Below are positions 16,505 through 24,671 of a DNA stretch of 26,806 nt, one piece after another. The DNA lies in contig CALEFT010000041.1 in assembly GCA_937876985.1 (NCBI GenBank), positions 1 through 26,806 on the forward strand, given 5' to 3'. Under the pieces are notes generated by a model. The model ran no database searches and was not told the DNA's origin. It saw only the letters and a list, made by a program, of their open reading frames with translations. The stretch is from an uncultured Clostridia bacterium. Lineage in GTDB: Bacteria; Bacillota; Clostridia; Saccharofermentanales; Saccharofermentanaceae. Made by a program: the position numbers and the translations under genes. How positions within the stretch are numbered: position 1 is the stretch's first letter; every line of letters begins with the position of its first letter.

Positions 16505-17283
16505 GCACTAAGATTTCTGACATAATTAGTTTTATGGAAGGTGAGAACCTTTTCCCACTAGAGAAAAGCTTGTCTTTTGATAATCCTGGGCTATTAGCTG
16601 GTAGCAGGGATGAGGAGGTTTCTTCTATAGTTTTGGTTCTGGATTTAAGTAGTGATGCTATTAATCTCGCAGTAGAAAAAAATGCGAAACTAATAATAAC
16701 TCACCATCCAAGTATTTTTGGTGGAATCAAGAATATAAATTGTGAGAATGCAACAGGTAAACTATTATGGCGACTAGGCAAAGAGCAGATTTCTCTTTAT
16801 GCATGCCATACAAATCTTGATGCAAATCATGAATATAGTAATAAGGTGTTAGCGAGAACGGTTGGAATCAACGAAAGCGACATTTATACATTAGAAGATG
16901 TTAGTATTGGAGTATTTGCTAAGCTTGATAACGAAGGAATAAAGCTATCTTGTCTTGCAAACAAGTGTAAGGAAGGATTAGATGCTTCTGGTATCTCAAC
17001 TATCTGTGATAAAGATGCAGTTGTTAAGAAGGCTTTTGTTCAAGGCGGTTCTTTCGACGAGGATATGATTAATGTTCTAGTAAGAGAAGGAGTCGATGTT
17101 GTAATTTCTGGAGAGATAAAGCATCATGTTCAGGTTGCGCTTAATGAGCTAGGCATCTGTTCTTTGGCATGTGGACACAATGCTTCTGAGAGAATATTTA
17201 TGCCAGAATTACAGAAATTGCTATGTAGTCAATTCGCTGATGTGAATTTCTATGTAGATTTGGGCAAAGAGACAACACTTTAA
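16501..17283 (+). CDS. Nif3-like dinuclear metal-centre protein (DUF34/YqfO)
   Basis: A 260-aa Nif3/DUF34 protein, a widespread family with a dinuclear metal site and an uncertain role (GTP cyclohydrolase I type 2 has been suggested for some members). Metal ligands are visible as ITHHPSIFGG (His68, His69), ACHTNLDA (Asp107) and GHNASE near the C-terminus. It has the short form without the PII-like insert of B. subtilis YqfO. ATG 16501 overlaps the trmK stop (ATGA) and is preceded by GGGAGGA (16488-16494), which rules out the longer frame from 16486. Confidence 0.93.
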   Translation: MSTKISDIISFMEGENLFPLEKSLSFDNPGLLAGSRDEEVSSIVLVLDLSSDAINLAVEKNAKLIITHHPSIFGGIKNINCENATGKLLWRLGKEQISLYACHTNLDANHEYSNKVLARTVGINESDIYTLEDVSIGVFAKLDNEGIKLSCLANKCKEGLDASGISTICDKDAVVKKAFVQGGSFDEDMINVLVREGVDVVISGEIKHHVQVALNELGICSLACGHNASERIFMPELQKLLCSQFADVNFYVDLGKETTL

Positions 17284-17306
17284 TGTATGTACATTTTAGT
17301 TATCTT

Positions 17307-17321
17307 TGGTAGAATTATTAT
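17307..17321 (+). promoter_or_regulatory. Probable -10 region of rnpB
   Basis: Two overlapping candidates lie just before the RNase P RNA: TGGTAGAAT (17307-17315, extended -10) and TATTAT (17316-17321). The latter would place the transcript start near 17329, at the predicted 5' end of the RNA. No clear -35 is seen. Confidence 0.4.
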
Positions 17322-17329
17322 GTTTTCTT

Positions 17330-17675
17330 ATGTCAAGCCGAGGCAACCGCGGGCACGCTTAGCGAAAGCTTGTGCATGAGGAAAGTCCGGGCTCCATAGG
17401 ACGAAGGTGCCGGGTAACTCCCGGTGAAGGTGACTTTAAGGAAAGTGCAACAGAAAAGAAAACCGCTCATCTTCGGATGTGCAAGGATGAAAAGGCGAGG
17501 TAAGAGCTCACCAGCGGTGCGGAGACGTATCGGCTTTGTAAACCCCACCTGGAGCAACGTCGTGGAAGGGCAATACTGTGGTCCGCAGGCCCTGAGGGGA
17601 CGGCTTGAGTTTATTGGAGACAATAAGCCTAGATAGATGGTTGCAAATACAGAACCCGGCTTATCTGCTTGACAT
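17330..17675 (+). ncRNA. rnpB: RNase P RNA, class A
   Basis: The catalytic RNA of RNase P, which cuts the 5' leader from pre-tRNAs. Universally conserved blocks are present in order: GAGGAAAGTCCGGGCTCC, a GTGCCGGGTAACTCCCGGT arm, GTGCAACAGAAA, AAACCGC, GAGGTAAGAGCTCACC, a GTAAACCCCACC block, and near the 3' end ACAGAACCCGGCTTAT. The ends are set by an 8-bp P1 helix, ATGTCAAG (17330-17337) with CTTGACAT (17668-17675), giving about 346 nt. The arm and block arrangement matches the ancestral class A type known from Clostridia and E. coli, not the class B type of Bacillus. Open frames inside this RNA are spurious. Confidence 0.96.
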
Positions 17676-17696
17676 TAGAAAATTTTATTTTGTAAA
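17669..17696 (+). promoter_or_regulatory. Possible purM promoter overlapping the rnpB 3' end
   Basis: A perfect TTGACA (17669-17674) is followed after 16 nt by TGTAAA (17691-17696). The -35 lies inside helix P1 of RNase P RNA, so it may be coincidental. If real, transcription would start near 17703, on top of the palindrome at 17700-17712. Confidence 0.4.
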
Positions 17697-17699
17697 AAA

Positions 17700-17712
17700 C
17701 TGCAACTTGCAG
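17700..17712. repeat. 13-bp palindrome CTGCAA-C-TTGCAG upstream of purM
   Basis: A perfect inverted repeat with a single central base, between rnpB and the purM ribosome binding site. The one-base centre makes it a poor RNA hairpin but a plausible dimeric-protein site. No T-run follows it, so it is not a terminator. Regulatory function is inferred from position only. Confidence 0.35.
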
Positions 17713-17743
17713 CATGTAATTAATATTTAGGGAGGATGACAAT

Positions 17744-18919
17744 ATGTCAGCACAATCTTATTTATCAAGAGGCGTATCACCAACTAAGGATGATGTTAAG
17801 AAAGCAGTAGCAAACCAGAGCAAGGGTGTAGCTCCTGGTGCATTCTGTAAGCTTATCGAGGATGTTGCAGGAGACGACAACTATGCAACAGCAATTCACG
17901 CAGATGGTGCTGGTACAAAATCTTCAGTTGCATACCTCATGTACAAGGAAACTGGTAACTATGATTGGTTCAAGGGCTTAGCACAGGATTCTCTCGTAAT
18001 GAATACTGACGACCTTGCTTGTGTTGGCTGCACTGAGAACCTTGTTCTTTCTAATACAATTGGCCGTAATGCTCACCTCGTTGACGGTAAGGCTATCGCT
18101 AAGGTAATCGAAGGCTATGATGAAGTAATCAATAAGCTTGCTAATCTTGGTATCAATATCAAGATGTGCGGCGGAGAGACAGCAGACGTTGGTGATCTAG
18201 TCAGAACATTAATTGTTGACTCTACTATTGTTGCAAGAATTAAGCGCGAAGATATTATTAACGCTGCTAACATTAAGCCAGGCCACGTAATCGTAGCTCT
18301 TGCTTCTTCTGGACAAGCAACATATGAAGATTCTTATAATTCCGGTATTTCTTCTAACGGTCTAACAGCAGCACGTCATATGCTTCTTTCCAAATATTAT
18401 CTTGAGAACTATAAGGAGTCCTTCTCAGAGACAGTTCCAGAGGATAAGGTATATTGCGGTAAGTATCGTTTGACAGATATTCTTCCTGGCACAGATGTAA
18501 CTGTTGGTGCAGCAATTCTTTCTCCAACAAGAACATTCCTCCCAATTATCGTTCCAGTTATCGAGAAGTACAAAGATCAGATTTCTGGAATCATCCATTG
18601 CACAGGTGGTGGTCAGGCAAAGTGCCGTGACTTCGGAAAGAACATCCGTATCGTAAAGGACAATCTATTCGAGCTTCCTCCAATCTTCAAGGCTATCTAC
18701 GAGTCTGGCGAGATTCCAATGAAGGAAATGTACCAGGTATTTAACTGCGGACACAGAATCGAGTTCTACTGCGACGAGTCTGTAGCTAACGGAATTATCG
18801 ATATCGCTAAGTCTTACAATGTAGACGCTAAGATTGTTGGTCACGTAGAAGCTCTACCAGAGGGTTCAGCTAACGAAGTTCTCATCAAGGCAAACGGTGA
18901 AGAGTATCTCTATAACTAA
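17744..18919 (+). CDS. purM: Phosphoribosylformylglycinamidine cyclo-ligase (AIR synthase), long form
   Basis: A 391-aa PurM-type enzyme that closes the imidazole ring of AIR with ATP in purine synthesis. Signatures: SYLSRGVSPTKDDV at the N-terminus, HADGAGTKSS (52-61), NTDDLACVG (about 87-95), CGGETADVGDLVRT (about 142-155), SNGLTAARH, LSPTRT, HCTGGGQ and FNCGHRIE. It is about 50 residues longer than the Bacillus/E. coli PurM (about 345) and matches the layout I recall for the long PurM of Bacteroides. GGGAGG precedes ATG 17744. No other purine gene is adjacent; it stands alone between rnpB and a terminator. Its codons end in C more often than those of neighbours such as uvrA, suggesting high expression or a different origin. 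Confidence 0.9.
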   Translation: MSAQSYLSRGVSPTKDDVKKAVANQSKGVAPGAFCKLIEDVAGDDNYATAIHADGAGTKSSVAYLMYKETGNYDWFKGLAQDSLVMNTDDLACVGCTENLVLSNTIGRNAHLVDGKAIAKVIEGYDEVINKLANLGINIKMCGGETADVGDLVRTLIVDSTIVARIKREDIINAANIKPGHVIVALASSGQATYEDSYNSGISSNGLTAARHMLLSKYYLENYKESFSETVPEDKVYCGKYRLTDILPGTDVTVGAAILSPTRTFLPIIVPVIEKYKDQISGIIHCTGGGQAKCRDFGKNIRIVKDNLFELPPIFKAIYESGEIPMKEMYQVFNCGHRIEFYCDESVANGIIDIAKSYNVDAKIVGHVEALPEGSANEVLIKANGEEYLYN

Positions 18920-18935
18920 TTAATTATTTGAATCT

Positions 18936-18974
18936 AAGCCTCCTAGTCGTATCTTCTGCTAGGGGGCTTTTCTT
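18936..18974 (+). terminator. Rho-independent terminator after purM
   Basis: A stem of about 10-11 bp (AGCCTCCTAG, 18937-18946, with CTAGGGGGCT, 18959-18968; one G-T pair) has a 12-nt loop and is followed by TTTTCTT. Confidence 0.88.
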
Positions 18975-19070
18975 ATGCTTTAACTCTCTTTTGAAGTCTT
19001 CAACCCCTCTCGAAAAGAATATTCAAAAAAGATAAAAAAAGTGCTTGCGTAATAAAAACTGTTATGTTAA

Positions 19071-19076
19071 TATAAT
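19071..19076 (+). promoter_or_regulatory. -10 element of the tRNA-Glu gene
   Basis: A perfect TATAAT lies 13 nt before the mature tRNA. TTGCGT (19045-19050) is the most -35-like hexamer, but the 20-nt spacing is long; with the overlapping TAATAT (19068-19073) as -10 the spacing would be 17. Confidence 0.5.
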
Positions 19077-19089
19077 CACGCTTGAAAAC

Positions 19090-19164
19090 GGCCCCATGGT
19101 CAAGCGGTTAAGACGGCGCCCTCTCAAGGCGCAATCAGGAGTTCGATTCTCCTTGGGGTCACCA
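19090..19164 (+). tRNA. tRNA-Glu (anticodon CTC)
   Basis: A 75-nt cloverleaf with encoded CCA. The acceptor stem GGCCCCA pairs with TGGGGTC with one G-T at the second position. The anticodon stem GCGCC/GGCGC encloses loop CTCTCAA, so the anticodon is CTC at 19123-19125, reading GAG. The T arm is GGAG-TTCGATT-CTCC. The overall sequence agrees with Firmicute tRNA-Glu. It is alone, with its own promoter and terminator; GAA codons would need a TTC tRNA elsewhere. Confidence 0.96.
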
Positions 19165-19174
19165 CTTGATAATT

Positions 19175-19206
19175 AGAAACGAGTAAATCGCTCGTTTCTT
19201 TTTTTA
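19175..19206 (+). terminator. Rho-independent terminator after tRNA-Glu
   Basis: A perfect 9-bp stem, AGAAACGAG (19175-19183) with CTCGTTTCT (19191-19199), with a 7-nt loop and an uninterrupted T run. Confidence 0.93.
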
Positions 19207-19227
19207 TCCCTAAAATTTCTTTTTCTA

Positions 19228-19256
19228 AAGACAAATAATAAAGTCTATGCTATAAT
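19228..19256 (+). promoter_or_regulatory. uvrA promoter (AAGACA, 17 nt, TATAAT with TGC extension)
   Basis: AAGACA (19228-19233) and TATAAT (19251-19256) are 17 nt apart, and TGC directly precedes the -10. No LexA/SOS box of the Gram-positive form (GAAC-N4-GTTC) is seen nearby, so damage induction is not supported by this sequence. Confidence 0.68.
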
Positions 19257-19297
19257 TTGCTAGAAAAAAAGAACATATTTTCGTTTCCGGAGGAAAG

Positions 19298-22285
19298 ATG
19301 GATAATCATATTAAGATTCGTGGTGCTAGAGAACATAATTTGAAGAATATTGATATTGATATACCACGTGATGAATTAGTAGTATTAACAGGCCTTTCTG
19401 GTTCAGGTAAGAGCTCCTTGGCATTTGACACAATCTATGCTGAGGGACAACGTCGTTATGTAGAATCGTTATCTTCATATGCCAGAATGTTTCTAGGTCA
19501 GATGGAGAAGCCAGATATTGATCAGATTGATGGATTATCTCCAGCGATATCTATTGATCAGAAGACAACTAGTAAGAATCCTCGTTCTACAGTAGGAACA
19601 GTAACAGAGATTTACGATTATTTCCGTTTGCTCTATGCAAGAGTTGGAACACCTACTTGTTATAAGTGTGGTAATTTAATTTCTTCTCAATCAATAGATC
19701 AAATTACATCTTCTCTCATGAATTATGAAGCAGGAACTAGATTAATCATTATGGCTCCTGTAGTTCGTGGTAAGAAGGGTGAATTTGTTAAACAACTTGA
19801 AGACTATAGGAAGGCTGGTTATGTTCGTGTCAATATTGATGGAATAATGTACGAGCTCGATGAAGAAATCAAACTCGAGAAGAACATCAAGCACGTAATT
19901 CGTGTAGTCATTGACCGTATTGTTGTTAAGGAAGGCATTATTTCTAGACTAACTGATTCATGTGAACAGGCTCTTAAGCTTGCTGATGGACTTTTGCAAG
20001 TAGAAATATCTATTCCATATGAAGAAAACGGCGAGAAGAAATATAAAACAGATGAGAAGCTGTTTTCTCAGCGTTTATCATGTCCAGATTGCGGTATTTC
20101 TTATGGAGAGATTACTCCTAGAATGTTCTCATTTAATAATCCATATGGTGCATGCCCATGTTGCTCAGGAATTGGAACATTAACAAATGTTGATCCAGAA
20201 TTATGCGTACAAGATGACCGTCTTTCAATTAATGAGGGTGCTATTCGCACGGCAGGTTGGAACTTTGATGATCCTAAGAGCTGGGGCAGAGGCTTTATTG
20301 TAGCACTCTCTGAACGTTATGATTTCTCTCTTGATACACCATACTACAAGCTTCCTAAGATGATTAAGGATATCATCATGTTTGGAAACAATGGCGAGAA
20401 GATGAAGATAGACACTAGCAATAGTATTTATGAGCGTAAGGGCGATTACTACAATTCATGGGAAGGTGTTGTTCCTAGTGTAATGCGCAGATATCGTGAA
20501 TCTTATTCAGAAGAAGCGAAGTCTAGTTACGAACAATATCTAACTATTACTAATTGTCCTGATTGTGGTGGAGCAAGACTTAAGCCTGAATCTTTAGCAA
20601 TTCTTATTGATGGTAAGAATATTCATGAGCTATGTAATATGTCAGTTAAGAATATACGAGCATTCTTGCAGAATGTTTCTTTCGATAATAGACAAACTCA
20701 AATTGCTGAATCTATTCTTCGCGAGATATTAGCTAGATTAGATTTCCTTAATGATGTTGGACTAGAATATATGACATTAAGTAGAAGCGCCGCAACATTA
20801 TCTGGTGGTGAAGCGCAAAGAATTCGTTTGGCAACACAGATTGGTTCTGGACTTAAGGGGGTTCTATACATTCTCGATGAGCCTTCAATTGGTTTGCACC
20901 AACGAGATAACAGTAAATTATTAGAAACACTATTTAAGCTCAAGAATCTTGGTAATTCTGTTCTTGTAGTTGAGCATGATGAAGATACTATGCGAGCAGC
21001 AGACTCGATAATTGACGTTGGTCCAGGTGCTGGAGTAAATGGTGGAGAGATTGTAGCTCAAGGAACAATAGAAGAGATTTGTAAGGTTCCTCGTTCTATT
21101 ACTGGTGATTATTTAAGTGGTCGTAAATTTATTCCTGTTCCTGAGGATAGAAGAAAGGCTAATAAGGAATATCTTACTATAAATAATGCACATGAGAATA
21201 ACCTTAAGAATCTTGATATTAAGATTCCTCTTGGCTTATTTACTTGTATTACTGGTGTTTCTGGTTCAGGAAAGAGTTCATTAGTTAATTCTACAATTGT
21301 CCCTGTATTACAGCATAAGCTTAATGGGGCTCGTAAGAAGACTGTAAAATGCGATAACATAACCGGATACAGTAGCCTAGATAAAATTATTGTAATTGAC
21401 CAGTCTCCAATTGGAAGAACACCAAGAAGTAATCCTGCGACATATATTGGTGTATTTGATGACATTCGTAAATTGTTTGCACAGACACCCGATGCAAGAG
21501 CTAGAGGATACAGTAATGGAAGATTTAGCTTCAATGTTAAGGGTGGTCGTTGTGATGCTTGTAACGGAGATGGAGTTAATAGAATTGAGATGCATTTCTT
21601 GCCAGACATTTATGTAAAATGCGATGTTTGTAAGGGAAAGCGTTATAATCGTGAGACTTTGGAGGTCAAATACAAGGATAAGAATATAGCTGATGTGTTA
21701 GCGATGTCAGTTGATGAAGCCTGTGAATTCTTTTCGGGAGTGCCTAAGATTCATAAGAAGATTAGAACTATGCAGGATGTTGGACTAGGATATATTAAGC
21801 TAGGACAGCCATCTACGCAGTTATCTGGCGGTGAGGCGCAGAGAGTAAAGCTATCTACAGAGCTTTCGAGAAGAAGTACAGGAAAGACGTTATATGTTCT
21901 TGATGAGCCGACGACTGGTTTACATATGGCAGATGTTCATAAACTTGTTGACATTTTGGAACGACTCACACAAAATAAGAATACTGTTCTAGTAATAGAA
22001 CATAATCTTGATGTAATTAAGGTTGCTGATTACATCATTGACTTAGGACCAGAAAGTGGTGACAACGGAGGAGAGATTGTAGCTACAGGAACTCCTGAAG
22101 AGGTGTGTAAGGTTAAGGGGTCTTACACTGGTCAATTCTTGAAGCCAATACTAGACAAGGCTAGAAAGAATAAACAATACACCACAATTTCCTCATTTAT
22201 AGACTTGGAAAGACTAGAGGAAGAGGCGTTAGATATAGTGACTGGACCTAAGGTTAGACGTAAAGTGAAAGAGAGTGGATTGTAA
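19298..22285 (+). CDS. uvrA: Excinuclease ABC subunit A
   Basis: A 995-aa UvrA, the damage-recognition ATPase of nucleotide excision repair, which loads UvrB. Two ABC ATPase halves are complete: Walker A GLSGSGKSS (Lys38) and GVSGSGKSS (Lys659), each with LSGGEAQR and a DEP Walker B (ILDEPSIGLHQ and VLDEPTTGLHM). Zinc-module cysteines occur at CYKCG, at CPDCG with CPCC, and at CDAC with CDVC. The protein runs about 45 residues past the usual end (after GQFLKPIL) with a charged tail; relatives are often 940-960 aa. GGAGGAAAG precedes the start. uvrB and uvrC are not adjacent; clpE starts 1 nt after the stop. Confidence 0.98.
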   Translation: MDNHIKIRGAREHNLKNIDIDIPRDELVVLTGLSGSGKSSLAFDTIYAEGQRRYVESLSSYARMFLGQMEKPDIDQIDGLSPAISIDQKTTSKNPRSTVGTVTEIYDYFRLLYARVGTPTCYKCGNLISSQSIDQITSSLMNYEAGTRLIIMAPVVRGKKGEFVKQLEDYRKAGYVRVNIDGIMYELDEEIKLEKNIKHVIRVVIDRIVVKEGIISRLTDSCEQALKLADGLLQVEISIPYEENGEKKYKTDEKLFSQRLSCPDCGISYGEITPRMFSFNNPYGACPCCSGIGTLTNVDPELCVQDDRLSINEGAIRTAGWNFDDPKSWGRGFIVALSERYDFSLDTPYYKLPKMIKDIIMFGNNGEKMKIDTSNSIYERKGDYYNSWEGVVPSVMRRYRESYSEEAKSSYEQYLTITNCPDCGGARLKPESLAILIDGKNIHELCNMSVKNIRAFLQNVSFDNRQTQIAESILREILARLDFLNDVGLEYMTLSRSAATLSGGEAQRIRLATQIGSGLKGVLYILDEPSIGLHQRDNSKLLETLFKLKNLGNSVLVVEHDEDTMRAADSIIDVGPGAGVNGGEIVAQGTIEEICKVPRSITGDYLSGRKFIPVPEDRRKANKEYLTINNAHENNLKNLDIKIPLGLFTCITGVSGSGKSSLVNSTIVPVLQHKLNGARKKTVKCDNITGYSSLDKIIVIDQSPIGRTPRSNPATYIGVFDDIRKLFAQTPDARARGYSNGRFSFNVKGGRCDACNGDGVNRIEMHFLPDIYVKCDVCKGKRYNRETLEVKYKDKNIADVLAMSVDEACEFFSGVPKIHKKIRTMQDVGLGYIKLGQPSTQLSGGEAQRVKLSTELSRRSTGKTLYVLDEPTTGLHMADVHKLVDILERLTQNKNTVLVIEHNLDVIKVADYIIDLGPESGDNGGEIVATGTPEEVCKVKGSYTGQFLKPILDKARKNKQYTTISSFIDLERLEEEALDIVTGPKVRRKVKESGL

Positions 22286-22286
22286 T

Positions 22287-24671
22287 ATGACAATTTGTAG
22301 CAGATGTAAGAAGCATCCTGCGGTAGTATTTATTAGTAGATATGAGGGCAATCAGGTTGTAAACGAAGGTTTATGCCTTAAGTGTGCTTATGAAGCAAAT
22401 ATTCCGCAGATTTCAGAAGAACTCAAGAGACTTAACATTGATGAGGAAGATATCGATAAGTTCTTAGAGATGCAGGATGCAAATCCAGATATGTTTAGTG
22501 TAGAGAATCTAGGAAATACTATCAACGATGTTCTTAGTGGTAATTATGATGCACAATTATTTGGCGAAGAGAATCCTGAAGGCATAGATGACGATGACTT
22601 TGAAGATGAGGATGAAGAAAATCCTTCTAACAAGTCTGTGTTCGGTATGTTTAAGAAGAAATCTAAGGGCAAGAAGAAGGAGAAGAGCGTTCTTGCTGAA
22701 TTTGGTACAGATCTTACACAAAGAGCAATCGATGGTAAAATTGATAACGTAGTTGGTCGAGAAGTTGAGATTGATAGAGTTGTACAGATTCTTAATAGAA
22801 GATCCAAGAATAATCCTGTTCTTATTGGTGAGCCGGGTGTAGGTAAGACTGCTGTTGCATATGGACTTGCACTTCGAATTGCTAAGAAGGAGGTTCCAGA
22901 GAAGCTTCTTGATATGAGAGTGTGGGAACTAGATCTTACTGCTCTTGTTGCTGGAACACAATTTAGAGGTCAATTTGAAGCTCGTCTTAAGAGAGTTATT
23001 AAGGAAGCAATCGAAGCAGGTAATATTATTCTTGTAATTGATGAAGTTCATATGATTGTTGGAGTTGGTGATTCTGAAGGATCAACAAATGCTGCTAATA
23101 TCTTGAAGCCAGCGTTGGCGAGAGGTGAGCTTAGAATTCTTGGAGCTACTACAACAAAGGAATATCGTAAGATTGAGAAAGATTCTGCGCTTGAAAGACG
23201 TTTCCAGAAGGTGATTGTAAACGAACCAAGTGAAGAAACAACTATAGATATACTCAAGGGTGTTCGTGAATATTATGAGAAACACCATAATGTCACATAT
23301 TCTGATGAAGTGATTGAGTTTGCTGTTAAGGCATCTAAGAGATATATTATGGATAGATTCCTTCCGGATAAGGCAATTGATCTTATTGATGAGGCTGGTT
23401 CTTCTATAAATCTTGGAAATACAAAGCTTGTTAAGCTTAATACTGCCATTAAGGAGAAAGAAGTTATCCAGGTTTTGTATGATCAGCTAAGTGATTCTCT
23501 TGCTAATAATTCAATACCAGAAGAAGAACTTCCTACAGCGTATGAGGAATTAGCTAATACTAAATCTGATTTGGATAAGCTAGCAGAAGAGATAGAAATT
23601 CTTAAGTCTGAGACGATGCCAGTACCAGTATCTGTTGAGGATATTGCTAAGGTTATCGAGATGTGGACAGGAATACCTCTTAAGTCTATTTCGGAGACTG
23701 AGACACAGAAGCTTGTTAATCTTGAAGCTAGGCTTCATGAGCGTGTGATTGGACAAGATAAGGCTGTAAATGCAGTTTCTAGATGTGTTCGCCGTAACAG
23801 ATCAGGATTTGCGAAGAAGCACAAGCCAGCATCCTTTATTTTTGTTGGTCCTACTGGTGTAGGTAAGACTGAACTTGTAAAAGCACTTGCACAAGCAATG
23901 TTTGATACAGAGGATTCTCTTATAAGAGTTGATATGTCTGAATATATGGAGGCTCATTCCGTATCTAAGCTAATAGGTTCTCCTCCAGGTTATGTAGGAC
24001 ATGATGATGCTGGTCAGCTAACAGAGCAGGTTCGTCGTAAGCCTTATTCTGTAATTCTTTTCGACGAGATAGAGAAGGCGCATCCAGATATCTTTAATTT
24101 GTTGTTGCAGCTTCTTGATGAAGGTCGACTTACTGATAGTCATGGAGTTAAGGTTAACTTCGAGAATACAATCATAATTATGACATCTAATGCTGGTAGC
24201 TCACTTAAGGCAAGTACAATTGGATTTACTAACGATACCAAGGAGGCTCTTGAAGCTTCTGTTGAGACTGCCCTTAAGACTACATTCAGACCAGAATTCC
24301 TTAATAGAATCGACGAGGTTGTTATCTTCTCTGAGCTTAACAAGGATGAGATTAGACAGATTGTTAATATCATGATTAAGGAAGTATTTGCTTCCCTTAA
24401 GGAGAAGGGGATTAGTGCTACTATTTCAGATAGTGCTTGTGATGAGCTTGCAAAGCTAGGCTACGATCCAAAGTTTGGTGCGAGACCTCTTCGTAAGACA
24501 ATTAGAGCGAAGATTGAAGATAAGCTTACAGATATCTATCTTGAAGGCAAGCTAGACAACGTTAAGATGCTCAATATTGATTTTAACGGAACTGACTTCG
24601 TATTCGATTTGATTACAGGAGAAGAGAATGTTGTCGTAGCACCTAAGTCTAAGGGGAAGAAGAATGTTTGA
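22287..24671 (+). CDS. clpE: ClpE-type AAA+ protease ATPase with N-terminal zinc finger
   Basis: A 794-aa Hsp100 unfoldase. The N-terminus has CSRC (residues 4-7) and CLKC about 26 residues later, the zinc finger of ClpE, in place of the Clp_N repeats of ClpC/ClpB. An acidic run around residues 98-112 then a lysine-rich run to about 135 form an unusual charged linker. AAA-1 has Walker A GEPGVGKT (Lys187) and VIDEVH; a helical middle domain lies about 385-455; AAA-2 has GPTGVGKT (Lys527), LFDEIEKAH and FRPEFLNRID. The IGF tripeptide at 645-647 is the ClpP-docking loop, so it should work with ClpP in protein turnover. ATG 22287 is chosen over 22275, which lies inside uvrA. It overlaps the next gene by 8 nt. 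No ctsR, mcsA or mcsB is nearby. Confidence 0.9.
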   Translation: MTICSRCKKHPAVVFISRYEGNQVVNEGLCLKCAYEANIPQISEELKRLNIDEEDIDKFLEMQDANPDMFSVENLGNTINDVLSGNYDAQLFGEENPEGIDDDDFEDEDEENPSNKSVFGMFKKKSKGKKKEKSVLAEFGTDLTQRAIDGKIDNVVGREVEIDRVVQILNRRSKNNPVLIGEPGVGKTAVAYGLALRIAKKEVPEKLLDMRVWELDLTALVAGTQFRGQFEARLKRVIKEAIEAGNIILVIDEVHMIVGVGDSEGSTNAANILKPALARGELRILGATTTKEYRKIEKDSALERRFQKVIVNEPSEETTIDILKGVREYYEKHHNVTYSDEVIEFAVKASKRYIMDRFLPDKAIDLIDEAGSSINLGNTKLVKLNTAIKEKEVIQVLYDQLSDSLANNSIPEEELPTAYEELANTKSDLDKLAEEIEILKSETMPVPVSVEDIAKVIEMWTGIPLKSISETETQKLVNLEARLHERVIGQDKAVNAVSRCVRRNRSGFAKKHKPASFIFVGPTGVGKTELVKALAQAMFDTEDSLIRVDMSEYMEAHSVSKLIGSPPGYVGHDDAGQLTEQVRRKPYSVILFDEIEKAHPDIFNLLLQLLDEGRLTDSHGVKVNFENTIIIMTSNAGSSLKASTIGFTNDTKEALEASVETALKTTFRPEFLNRIDEVVIFSELNKDEIRQIVNIMIKEVFASLKEKGISATISDSACDELAKLGYDPKFGARPLRKTIRAKIEDKLTDIYLEGKLDNVKMLNIDFNGTDFVFDLITGEENVVVAPKSKGKKNV

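Noticed and set aside
17333..17636. Open frames on both strands within the RNase P RNA
   Set aside because: They lie entirely inside rnpB, whose conserved blocks explain the sequence; the translations resemble no family.
18991..19003. Palindrome TTGAAG-T-CTTCAA upstream of the tRNA
   Set aside because: It lies well upstream of the tRNA promoter and downstream of the purM terminator, has no repeat elsewhere in the window, and only six paired bases.
21109..21609. A 166-codon open frame on the - strand opposite uvrA
   Set aside because: It lies over the second ABC half of UvrA, which is motif-complete; the long frame is a by-product of codon usage.
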